Positions 22,680 to 34,900 of a stretch of 64,000 bases of DNA are shown in pieces. Source of the stretch: Sipunculus nudus (lineage: Eukaryota; Annelida; Sipuncula; Golfingiida; Sipunculidae); assembly GCA_026874595.1 (NCBI GenBank), contig CM049309.1, positions 51,866,079 to 51,930,078 on the forward strand. Direction: 5' to 3'. The translations under genes were made by a program, and so were the position numbers. The stretch's first letter is position 1. Every line of letters starts with the position of its first letter. A model generated the notes under the pieces. That model was not told where the DNA came from and did not search any database. It worked only from the letters and a program-made list of their open reading frames with translations.

Positions 22680-23540
22680 TGGTCAGAAATAACGACAAGT
22701 CTCAAAGGGCACACCCAGCACTGTATACCCTATATACGTGAAGCTTGACCAGAGAAGAAACCCATCTGGGATTGACCACGAGATTCCGAACTTAATCCAA
22801 GAAAAAACCGGTTTCACAATAAAACGGACAAGGACGACTTGATGAAATCCTAGGCTTGGCCACAAAAGGTTCTCACAACCAACACCCGACCCCCTCCCCC
22901 ACCGCCTCCCCTCCCCTACCAAAGAAATTCTGGTCTTTCAGCATGTCGAGATAAAGTCAGAATACTGGGGTATCTCTTCTGATAGGCCAATTGGAATTGG
23001 TTACCGAAGACCTAACACAAATATAAAACTTAAACCAGCAATTTCAGTCAGCCTTAAGCGCAAACAAATTCCAACCAGCAATTCCAACTAGTCTATCTGT
23101 GGTGCAACTGTCATTCCTGTCCCTACATAGAGTCCACAAGATCCTGCTCAACCTAAGCCCCGCCAAAGCTTCGGGCCCTAAAGAAATATCCCGATATGTG
23201 ACGTCTCATGAGGGGCCAGTTGCTACGGAAATTGACTCATCGCTCAGCTCAGAAATCACTCGACACATGAGTATAGTCCTCTTATATATACGTAGGGAGA
23301 CTGTCCATGTGAGCCCGATGTTCAAGCCGAGAGAGGGATGTAACACAGAACTGTCGCCGCATCTCAAGACAAGAGTCCTAAATAATGTCTTTTTTACGTT
23401 ATTTTATTGCAAATAGAAACCGCTGATTCTTTCAAGCGAGATCCAGCTGCTGGGTTTATCGACGAACCATCCACGGCCTCTTCCTTGATTTATCGAAAGC
23501 CTTCGATAAGTTGACCCGTAGACTGGTTCTACCGCCATTT
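22680..23540 (+). pseudogene. LINE reverse transcriptase relic (CR1/jockey-like)
   Basis: Scattered in several frames are phrases typical of a non-LTR retrotransposon: LDEILGLAT near 22837, WSFS near 22932, VHKILLNLSPAKASGPKEIS near 23127, SPMFKPREG near 23312 and LDLSKAFDKL near 23488. Order and spacing fit the linker and palm of a jockey/CR1-type reverse transcriptase. It is riddled with stops and frameshifts and has lost the catalytic FADD region. Assignment is from motif recognition only. Confidence 0.65.
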
Positions 23541-26500
23541 TGCGCCGCCGCCAGCCGAGTTTATCAGTTGGCGCCGCCTATATTTAATTAAGCCAAAATT
23601 AACCGATTTTGTGCGTGCAGCTCAGTTTGGCTTGAGAAAAAAATTAATACAAAAGATAAATCTTTTACAATTAAAAATGCCCGAAACAAATGTTTAGGTT
23701 TTGTTTTTCGCTGATATAAACGGTGTAATTGTTGTAGTATGAAAATGTTGGCTTTTGAAACCACCATGATCAATATATACTCGATATTTAATCACAAACT
23801 ACTTAAATGTAAATGGATGCAATTTGCCATACGTAATATAGATGACTTGTTTATATAAAATTATGCTTTGTAACATCGTCCTATGAAAAGGCATTCAGGT
23901 CAGTTTAAGCCAGCCGACATTTTTCAAGCCGAGTCGAGCCACGAAATTCGGCTTACTACTAAATTAAGTCAGCCATCTTTTTTCTCCAAGCCAGTCGCAT
24001 TTGTGTCTCTAACTCGGCTCCGGGCTCTATGGCAAACCTTTGCCACAAAGATAAGAGCATGCATGGCCGACTACCAGTTCCGAAAAAGGTTGATATGCAT
24101 CAGCTCGGGGCATCTCCTTTCTCCTTGTTTCCAGAAACACAGTATCTGCTAGTCTCATTCACTTTCCTATGACACTATACATCCCCAAAGAACATTTTAA
24201 GACGGCAGTTCCAGAATGTAATAGCCTGGCAGCAGCGGTGCATGGAAACATCCAGTCCATGCAAGATAGATCCCCATTCATGCAGTCTTTAAAGTTTTGA
24301 TGCAGGGGATGTTGGGATGGAGGAAAAAGGTAGGTGTTACTATTTTCACAATGGATAAGAAGAATCCATGCATGTATTTGTTCATTTCAGAGCCCTCGAT
24401 GTAGTGTATACACCGCCATGCATGATACTGCAGAAGTGAACCACCGCTACTGATAGGGATGAATTACAACAGAGCGATAATATTGCAAGTCCATGCACTT
24501 GACAATTCTTACAAACACAACAAGTAGGCATGCCGATATGGAAATAAAAATGTAACTCGATCCGGGACCCTAGTTTTTTATCCATGCATGAGAAACTTTT
24601 AAATAATAAGTAATCTGTAATATAAGAAGAACAAGTGTCAGTATTTGCTATCAAAATAACAAACAATTGACAATAAATAATATACACACTATACAAAAAA
24701 CTGGTGGAAAACAACGCAAAAAATGTTACGTTTGAAAGAAAAAGAGAATTGAAAAAAGGTATCGTTAAAGTCACGGCTTATTACACGTTTAATACGTGAT
24801 GTTTGTATACTTTGCAATCCCAACAGAGAAATTTCAAAAGAAAACTTAACTCGGTTTTAAGGTACAAATTAAACAATTAAATATGATTAAACTTGATAGT
24901 AAAACATGTATATTCTTATGGTTGGAAAGATAAAATGTTGTGTGAAGGAGATCAATTTAAATCATATCGAGTAACTTTTTTTTAATATATATAAAAGCTG
25001 TACAAGATATTTTCGAAGAAACGGTAAACATATAATTCTGTGCATAACTAGTCATCGTCAATATACAAAGGTAAGATTCATGGCAATTCATGCATAATTT
25101 ATCAAGATACTGGAGGTTTTGTATCAAATTTTTAATTATTTGAGAATGAGGGGGGGGTATTTATGAGCCCCATAGCTCGGAGGATATAGGTCACAGTGAC
25201 CTTATTTTAGGTTTCCAAGAATATGTTTGATTAACCTACCTGGATATTCAGTAACAAGTTTCTAGTCTCTAGGGTTAGTGGTTACGATTTGTGCCCTGCT
25301 AACGGACGAGCAATTAAAGCGCCATTCCTATAACTCAGTTGACTTTCAGTCAGCTGATTGATTGATTTTATTTAGGTAGTCAGATACATGCATATAAAAG
25401 AACATTCATCGTAAAATAAAGTATCTTGACATAACCAAGGATAATACTAAAAAGTTTAAAATTATAAACCTATTTCCATTGTGGTCCTTGTGATCAAGAT
25501 TTGTACAAGAGAAAAGGGGCATGCAAGGAATACCTGATATATAAATTAAATGAAGTAATTTACAATCAATAGTATTAAAAATAGATGTGAACAATAAACC
25601 GGGCCTGTCGGTTTTCCTGGAAATACCAGGACTACTAGTCCTGGTGTTCTATAACGGAGAGCCGGAGCTCTTTACCGGTTACTGGGTATGAAGGCACGAC
25701 TCCTCTATGAACTATTTAAAGCACCCTGGAGGGGAAACTGTTCCGAAATTAAAGTACCCACTGGGACTTCTCGACTGTAGACGTAACCGTCTCAAAAGAT
25801 TATTTATCCGTTGCTTCAGTTTTCCCATTACGACGAGTGGCTTGGCTCATACCTGAGGAGATACTGTATAGCGGAGAGAATATAGGGAAACAGGCGAGAA
25901 TAATCTTTTAACCTAAACATGGACTGGGCGTAGGGGATGGGTAAGTAGGGAAACCATAGGGATCAACCAATCAGCACACGTTTCTTACATCCCATCACAC
26001 CCGGAAGTAAAATACAAAAATTCACAAACAGTAAATAAGACATGTATACAGTTTTAATTGGATTAATACATTTGTTTTTGTATAGAAAATATTGTGTATT
26101 TCTTTTTTAATAAAAAAAATTTTGGTTTAAAAATCAAATTTTAACGTCTAAACAACCCGTTTTTTGCTGATTTTGTTTAAAAAATACTTTATTTAATATA
26201 ATCAAAATTTGTTTTAATAGTATTTTCCTTTTATTTGTACTTTAAAATGGGAAAAAGTATGATATTTAACTTATTGGCATATATTACAAAGTTAAGCATA
26301 ATTTTAATGACTGAGCTAAAAAGGAATACCCTTTGATTAACATTTGCCTGGTTGTCAAAATATTCACCCATCTTACTCCGAGCTTGTATATATGAGTTAG
26401 AGCTTACACATGAATACTCATTGATCAATATATCACCAATATATATCAGTCAAGTTCGGGTATATGTTCCGACAGGTTCCACAAGCGAATTTAATGTTGA

Positions 26501-26580
26501 GATAAAGATTTTCGTGACACCACGACAACATAGGTGCCGCCACTTTCAAAGCTCACTGGGCCTGAGCAAGTGACAGCTTG
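23541..26580. other. Intergenic region upstream of centrin-3
   Basis: No gene recognised. 25600-25920 is less AT-rich, with compact inverted repeats: ACCAGGACTA-C-TAGTCCTGGT near 25624 and AGAGC-CGGA-GCTCT near 25660. The last few hundred bases before 26612 must contain the centrin-3 promoter and 5' UTR; no TATA box is obvious. Confidence 0.4.
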
Positions 26581-26611
26581 ATGGCAGGAATCAACAATTA
26601 ACCCAGCAACA

Positions 26612-29600
26612 ATGAGTATTTCTCTCAGGTAAGTCTCCTGCGTCGATGGATGAAAAATTCAATGATTAGATCGTAGTAACTTGTGAAATATGCATTTACA
26701 TGTTACTGCAGAACTGTTGTTCTTGTCCATTCGGGCTTAAAAGAGCAGATTCTGTGATCAGAATAAACCAATTATCGCCCAAATTGCTCAGGCTTTTATT
26801 GTTTGAACTCTCACAGTCACTGTATGTACATCTCATGCAGTATATAGCATTGGCTAAACTAGTATTTAATGATAGATAGATGAGATAGATGAGATAGATA
26901 GATAGATAGATTAGATAGATAGATAGATAGATAGATAATTAGATTAGATTAGATTAGATTAGATTAGATAAGATTTAGATTTAGATTTGATTTGATTTGA
27001 TTATTTGATTTGATTATTTGATTTGATTTGATTTGATTTGATTTGATTTGATTTCTTGGTAGGCTACGGACTAAAACCTGGATGCCACATGTCACATGCC
27101 AAAGTGCGTGGTCTAAAATCTGGATGCCACTTGTCACATGCGAAAAAAAACGTGGACTCGGTTGTTGGAAGCCAGATGCAAATTGAGGGTTGAGACACCG
27201 GATGTCCGACAGCTTTAAAATTTATAAAATGATAAAATATGTGATCAGTGATTCTTAAATATTTTATTTAAAGAAATTCAGCATTATGGAGTTTTTTTTA
27301 ACCATTACATAAAATATCATTCTCCACTTGAAGTGAGAATTAAACATACCTATGAAAGGTGTTTTATTTTATTTAACTCCACTAGAAAACCAGGTATCTG
27401 ACAAATTTTTTGTGACTTTGGAACTTCTATACTAAAAAACAGAACTGGGTGTAAGACATGATTATCTGTATTTACCATTAACATTGCCATTTTAAACGGT
27501 TATTTCGTCACTTTCAAACTGGGTTTTAATAGTATTACGACAGGTAAATATGATGTCACCATCAATCTTTCACATTTCATGAGAACAGGACTCTAAGTTA
27601 TATTCTTATCAAGAGTTCATAGCCCTTGATAGAGCCTCTTTAACATCTTGGACACGCAATATTTTATCAATAAAATATATATATATATATAAAAACAACA
27701 AGGTTGTGAAATAAATATTTTATTGTTACTTTATCAAAGAATATAAAACAGAAATAACACATGAAATATTTTGATTTTATATCACAGATATCTATCAAAA
27801 TTATATACAGGTAAAATGAAAAATGATTTAAAGTTGAAGCACTAAAAGTGAAGCTGATGCATTCACAAATACAAACACGTATACATGAATATAGTCAATA
27901 TACAAAAACATAAATTTTATACAATATACCCCTCAAATATGTTACATGTATTTTTCGCACAACCATGAAACATCCATTATATTTATATTGAATGGATCAA
28001 CTCTGCAACATTCACAATGGTACACAATTTCACAGCCAGAAAATTTTAATTTTAAATAATGTGGGAGATTACATACATAAGTTGCCAGAGTGTTTTGCTT
28101 TCCTTATTCCCTTATTGCCCAATTCCTTATTAATATTATAATATTGGAAAATTCAATATTGTGTATGTCTGTTTGTGTGCATATTTGAGTTTATATGTCT
28201 GCACAGGTACCTTGCATATATATTTATTTTTTTTAATTTATTCAGTCACAAAACTCTCAAAGTATATTGCTATAATGTATTATCCAACTGTAAAAAAAAT
28301 TAATCAGTGGATAGAATTTCAGCCTGGGATTTGCTTACTTTGGCATCTATTTACAAGCTGTATTTCTGAGCCATCACTTTTGCAACAATAAAACTCACCA
28401 TAACTGCAAAATAATTGCATTTCATTTGATGTCCGACTGACGTCGGGGTGACGTCCGAGATGAATATTGGTTGATAAAATTGTAATTAATCAATATTAAC
28501 TCATATACCTCAGTATGATTTAAGAAATATATACGAGCAATGGACATGTGAAGTTTTATTAGTATATGTGAATGATTATAAAAACTAGGGTGAGATTTGT
28601 AAAATCGACGTTTAGCTCCTGGTTTTACTCACAGCCTATGGCAGCCGAGCAACATCCCGCAAGGCATCCGAATTGGCATGTGACATGTGACATCCGGGTT
28701 TAGTCTGTACCACTTGCCTTGCTGTCCAGGGCCAGAGTTCAGGCAGGAGAGCGCTGGACACCAGTGACACAGCAGGGTGATCACTTGATTAGATAATAAT
28801 AATGAGGTGTGGCTAATTACCAGATGTCTTCAGTCAGTATACAGGGTAGATTTTGCCAGGCAAACCAGGGACATGAGTGTTTTGCCTTTACATTATGCTA
28901 CCTGCTCAACTATACTGATATTTGTCATCTTGTACCCTGATGATTTAAACAAGGACTGTGCACATTGCACAATAGGTTACACAAGAGCCTGATTATCAAG
29001 ATATTCACCCACCTAAAACTGCGTTTCCACTTACACGGTTTGGACATAGAAATGGGTACAGATACATTTTGCATATTTCCACATATGTTCACCTTACAGT
29101 TGCCATACAGCTAAAGTAACAGTTTCACCAGGTTAGGTGGGGTTTATAACCAGTTAAAATAAGTTTAAGTTCAATTTTAAGTCACATTTTAGTTCCATCT
29201 TGAATTTTGATGTATATATATTAATATATATATGTATATATGCACCAGATGAGGATCAATATAATGTACCTCTGCTCCTTGACCACCACCAACCCCTACT
29301 ACCAACCCCCCCCCCCCACCCCCCCCCCCACCCCCGAATATCCATATAGAAATATATGTGCATATATGGTCATATAGTAAAGAAGTACTGTATATTAATA
29401 TGCTAATTATATACACAAGAGAGCACATGGAGGTGAGCATTTCCCGAAAATTACGTTATTGTGTGAATACCCGTATGGGGCTGTATGCGGCCCTTGATGG
29501 GGAACCATACAGACAGTGTTCTGAAGTCTCTGTTAATGGCACTGCATTCAGTGCCATATCTAGGTTTGTACTAATGGAAACACTCCTTATGTTTCATCAT

Positions 29601-31873
29601 ATTTTAGTTCCAACTGTATCTGTGTCCATGACCGTGTTTGGGAAAGTGGAAACACATCTTAAGTATGTTGGTTTGGGCAGTGTCCATCTGTTAACTTTTA
29701 GTGTCACTGAAATGACCTACCAGGGGCTTGATGGATTTTAAAGCAACGCATTTAATTATTTACCAGTTCTCAGCAAAATCTGTGCATACTTAATGAGAAC
29801 ACTACACTTGTATTTCAAGACTCTATATATATACTTTATTATGGGGTGACATAAAAGCGGACCGAACTGTCTCGCTAGTGAAGCTTGCTTTGCTAGCGAA
29901 GCATTCGGTACGCCGGACTTGTGCGCCACCAACATGGGTTCGAATCCGGGATCGGCCCAGAATTTTCCCCTGAAAAATTTGTCTCCATAACAAAATGGGG
30001 GCTCATCTAATGTGACGGTTAACTTTGTGGCCTAGGGAATAAGCTCACCAAAGTGTGACTCCTGGGATAAATAGTCTTGTCTGATAGCAGAACGCTCTTA
30101 AGAGGGGGTGTGTTATGGGGTGACATAAAAGCGGACCGAACTGTCTCGCTAGTGAAGCTTGCTTTGCTAGCAAAGCTGTTGGTACGCCGGACTTGTTCGG
30201 CACCAACATGGGTTCAAATCCGGGATCGGCCCACTGTTTTCCCCTGAACAATTTCTCTTCGTAACAACTTACTAATCAAATTTCTCACCTGAATTTGATT
30301 CGGCAAAATGTGCATATATAACTTTGTTAGATCAGAGGTCACAAGAGGTCATCTTCTTTTCTTTTCAGGGGTGAGGTAGCAGCAGCTCATGTGAGGCGTA
30401 AAAAGCGGAGGGAGCTGTCTGTTGACCAAAAACAGGAAGTTAAGGAGGCCTTTGAAATCTTTGACACAGACAAGGATGGGGCAGTAGACTACCACGAGCT
30501 GAAGGTAACATCATTAAGTGTTTTTGTGTTCATTTAAAACCAGCCCTTCACCTGCAATATTTGTAGACTATGTGAATCACAGTAGACTACCACGAGCTGA
30601 AGGTAACATCATAAAAAGTTTGCGTGTTCATTTAAAGTCAGCCCTTCACCTGCGATATTTGTAGACTATGTGAATCAGCTAACTTAATCTGTGTATATAT
30701 TAATGAACTGTAATTCCTGCTAATGAAACTTCTTAAAATGCCCCTGTGATGGCTGTATGATCTTAGCTTGTTTTTCTAAACATGGTACATGTGTATATTG
30801 ATTAACAGAAAAGCATGTGACAGTCTTTTATCATTTGCTGTTTTGCACAACTCGTCATCCAGATGTCCTTATTGGATGTGTTTGGCTTATGACCATTGGC
30901 CATTTTGTCAGGTCTCCCATGTTTTTTTGTTTGTTTGAGGTAACTGCCTCTATTTTTTAATGCTAGCTTAACTAAGAATAATGTACATCTGCAGAATTCC
31001 ATTCCGGTTTTGGACTCCGTGAAAGGGCAGTATCACACGCTTCCTCTCATTTTATATCATAGTGTTAACCACAACCTGGGTGAGTAATCGGGACCTGGGT
31101 GTTTGATTATCCCCATTATCAGGTCATACCACCAAGGTACCCCCAAAAGATGCACTCATTTGTGAGTGAAACACAGCCGCTGGGCACGGTCTTCCCATTA
31201 AATCTGCAAAGCGCTAACCCTTGGTAGGGGCTGACCGTGAAAAACCTCAGCGCCTCGGCTGAAATTCAAACTCAGAGTCTTGTCACTTTGAGTCTTGTGC
31301 TCTGCCCTTGAGCCACAGAAGCTGGTGGGCCTCCAACATGTTATGAACACGTGGATTTAAACCAAATCATGACACTTTGTGATGGGTCCTAAGAGATATT
31401 TCTAAAGTGTTCAGAAAATCTTTCCTCATAGAACAGCAGAGTACTTGCAGGGAAATCATGTTATTTCATGGTTTCTTTTACTTACAATGTTTTTATTCCT
31501 AAAAAACATTGTAATCATTGTGTTCTTGTAGAAGACAAATCCAGTGTTCAATTTTAATCATTTGTCATTGAATACTGAAATATTACTGACATTTATGAAT
31601 ACCTTGAAAATAAGAAAAGCAAAGATACTATATATGATTATTTGATAAAAATTTATCATATATTATTCCTACATTGTTTCAGATGTCACTGCGAGCCCTC
31701 GGCTTTGACATTAAAAAGGCTGATGTTCTGAAAATCTTGAAGGACTATGATAAAGAAAATACAGGAAAATTATTATTTGCAGACTTCAATGAAGTTGGTA
31801 GGTGAAAATGTATGGGTTCCATTGAAGGTTCTTGAATTAATTTCATTATTGATTATTGTACCTTGATGAATAC

Positions 31874-31911
<38 letters not shown>

Positions 31912-34900
31912 CTAATACTTATAAATGGAATTCGCTTCACCTGTGTGCGCAATGTTCTCTGAAACCATGCTGCGTATGACAATGTGCTATACCTCATTTT
32001 AAGGGTTGTTATTCCCGCAGTGACATGGCTGCTATGACAATCAGTAATTTTTCATGTACACAAAGTTTTTAGTGATTTTCCCTGCTTTCCACATTGCGGG
32101 GAGAGTATCATTTAATGAAAGCAGCCGAGCTTCCTTCGGCAAAGACCGGAATGTGACCCTTTTGTTATTCACAACAATCCCCCAAGCACGGGATTAAGCG
32201 GCTTTAATTAAGGTCTGAGGTGCATGTGAATAACCCTTCTCTCTTGCAGTGAGGGATTTAAGCATGTTTGGCTCTTACCCACATGCGTGATCGGCAGATG
32301 TCAAAAACACTGCTCTCACTTTATGAAAAGGAGGGGTTTAACCAAGGGGGATTAATGACAAACCTAATAAAAGGTCTACATTTCTGGAATAGGGGTTGGG
32401 ATAGGTGGAGGTGGGGTTTTCAGGCCTCAAAATTGGTCTGATATGATAAAAAAACGGTTGGGACTTCATTTGGGTCTGCTTCTGTTACTAACGAGGTATG
32501 CTGCAGCATGTTCATGTATCTTTCTTCAGGAATAATTTCCTTGCCTTAAAACTTACATTTAATTCATCATTCCTTTCTTCCTCACATCAACTTATTCTCT
32601 GTATGTCCACCAATCATAACCAGTCAAAGATAATTGAAAACCTGAGGGTCCCCACGCCCCCTTCCAGTTCGTAAATGTAAACATTACTCACCAAGCTGGT
32701 ATACGATTTTCTTGCAACGAGCGCAACGCTGCAAAATAAATACAAAAAAATATTTGTACATATCTTATTGAGACAGTATCCCACTGAAAATCTAATTGTT
32801 TTTAACTTTTAGAACAAAAACAGAGCCAATTAACATTCCTCCTCTTAATTAATTCATATCCACAACCCTGGTAAAAAGCCTTGTAGGCCTATACCGGGTT
32901 TACCAGCTATAATATTATCTATATATATAGTCTTTAGATTGTCATCTAATGAATTATATTTATAATCTGAAAGTCACAGACACTATGGTTTCAGCACATG
33001 TACAGTGTCACATATATATATATATATATATATATAAATATACATGTATATTAAAATATATCTCTAAGATTCCTGAATGATATACTGTGGTTGGCTTCAT
33101 GTTCGCGAGGCTGAAATTTCGCGATTTTTCCATTTTTAATGTTTTGCGAGGGTTTCATTTTCGCGATATCACAAGAACCTACTAGTATATCAAATCTTTG
33201 GCAAAACCATATACCTTTGTGTTTTATAAAATGAGAATAGGTCATGCGTTTGTGACATTTTCTTATATAATGATGGGCCAGTACACACAGCATAGGTGGT
33301 TTAGTTCAAATTTAAGGTTTAAATTTCCCTATACCTGCAAGGATGTAATTTATTAAAAAAATTCTCTCTGTTCTAACCTATTACCATACAAGTATTGATT
33401 ACACTAAATAAGAAGAACATTCTCAATTGGCCGATTATTCCCGAGGGTTTCATTTTCGCGATTATTTCCCATTCGCGAATATCGCGAAATTAAAACCCTC
33501 GCAAACAAAAAGGCAACCACAGTATTTAATAGATTACTTTGAAACATTGTTAGTACACAGTTAACTGTCAGAGAATGAGGTAGTAAATTGAGATCATGAC
33601 TTTTACTTTGTGTATGACCTTGACCTTGAATGAGGTCTTAATATTGCATCATTAATAATGCATAGCTTGTCCAGAAATGTTGTACTCATTGAATTTTGGT
33701 TGTTTTTTTCTGTTTCACAAGATGAATGGGGCAAAATTTAGTCACATAAAGGGTCCACCACATTTTCAGTCATTTAAAATTTACGGTAGTTTACTGTTTA
33801 GGTACACAATGACAAAGATGTAAAAAGCAATACTCTCACCTCATTGTTTACCCATTCTTCACTTTCAGTGACAGACATGCTGTTGGATAGAGATCCGAGA
33901 GAAGAAATCCTGAAGGCCTTTAAACTGTTTGACGATGATGATTCAGGAAAAATCAGCATAAGGAACCTCCGTCGAGTTGCCAGGTAATTCATCCAAATTT
34001 TTAAGCATGCTTTTGATATTAATTAACTTGTAACATATGTTCCCTCTGCACAAGTGCTATAATGACAGCAGTTAGATTGCTCAATCTAAATAGATCAGAC
34101 AGTGACTTTAATTTATTATCATTTTTATTAAATATTACATCCTTTTATATTTCATAATTTGGTAAAAATTTGTTTGGACAGAAGATTATGTTGAGTGTCC
34201 AAGGCTATCTAAATTTATCAAAGGCTCCATTGAGCTGAAACCTTCTAGACCACATACATGGTGCAATCTAGAATTATAACTACTTCACCAGGGTAAAAAT
34301 AGTCATTCCAAATTTTATTAGAATTATTCAAAATAAATGTGGTAAATGTATATCTTATAATTTATAATATATGTTATGTATTTTGGAGGAAATGTAGTTA
34401 TAATTTTTAAAATGTGTTCAACTTCAGGGAGCTTGGTGAAAATATGACAGACGAGGAACTGAGGTCAATGATAGATGAGTTTGACAAAGATGAGGATGGA
34501 GAAAGTGAGTAATCATGATGTCTTTCTGCCGAGCAGAAGTGACAGATTAGATTATCAAAATTTATTCTATTTAAAAAAGAAAAAGTAATTTTAATAAATC
34601 AAAAGTTGCCTTAAATACAAGCATTTATTAATATATTAAGAAATGATAGTCATTCTATTCAATTTAGTCAGTGATAATAATGCCCCATGTGCCTGTTCAA
34701 TTTCTGTAACAAATAAGTCCTAGGCAGAGAGAGGAGAGGTTAAAGTGACATGATAATAAACTGGTTTAAACTGCCAGCTTAAAACAGCATTATGCATAAA
34801 ACCACATTTGCCCTAATTTATTACTAAGAAATTTATAACAATGGTAGTGACTCAGGTAGTGTAGTCACAGGGCTGTTCTTGACTCTTAGAAATGTTCAGG

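Noticed and set aside
24382-24774. 130-codon minus-strand ORF
   Set aside because: Low-complexity hydrophobic translation of AT-rich DNA, with no family match I know.
29189-29440. Minus-strand glycine-rich ORF
   Set aside because: Translation of the poly-C tract.
29358-29741. 127-codon plus-strand ORF in centrin-3 intron 1
   Set aside because: No family resemblance, lies in repeat-rich intron, and begins beside a microsatellite; best seen as chance.
29936-29960. A functional tRNA gene at the GGTTCGAATCC motif
   Set aside because: No acceptor stem or anticodon arm can be drawn; only promoter-box remnants are seen.
32030-32300. Possible structured RNA in centrin-3 intron 3 (GTTATTCACA...TGTGAATAAC)
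   Set aside because: Only a single 10-bp inverted repeat about 60 bp apart; not enough to support a gene.
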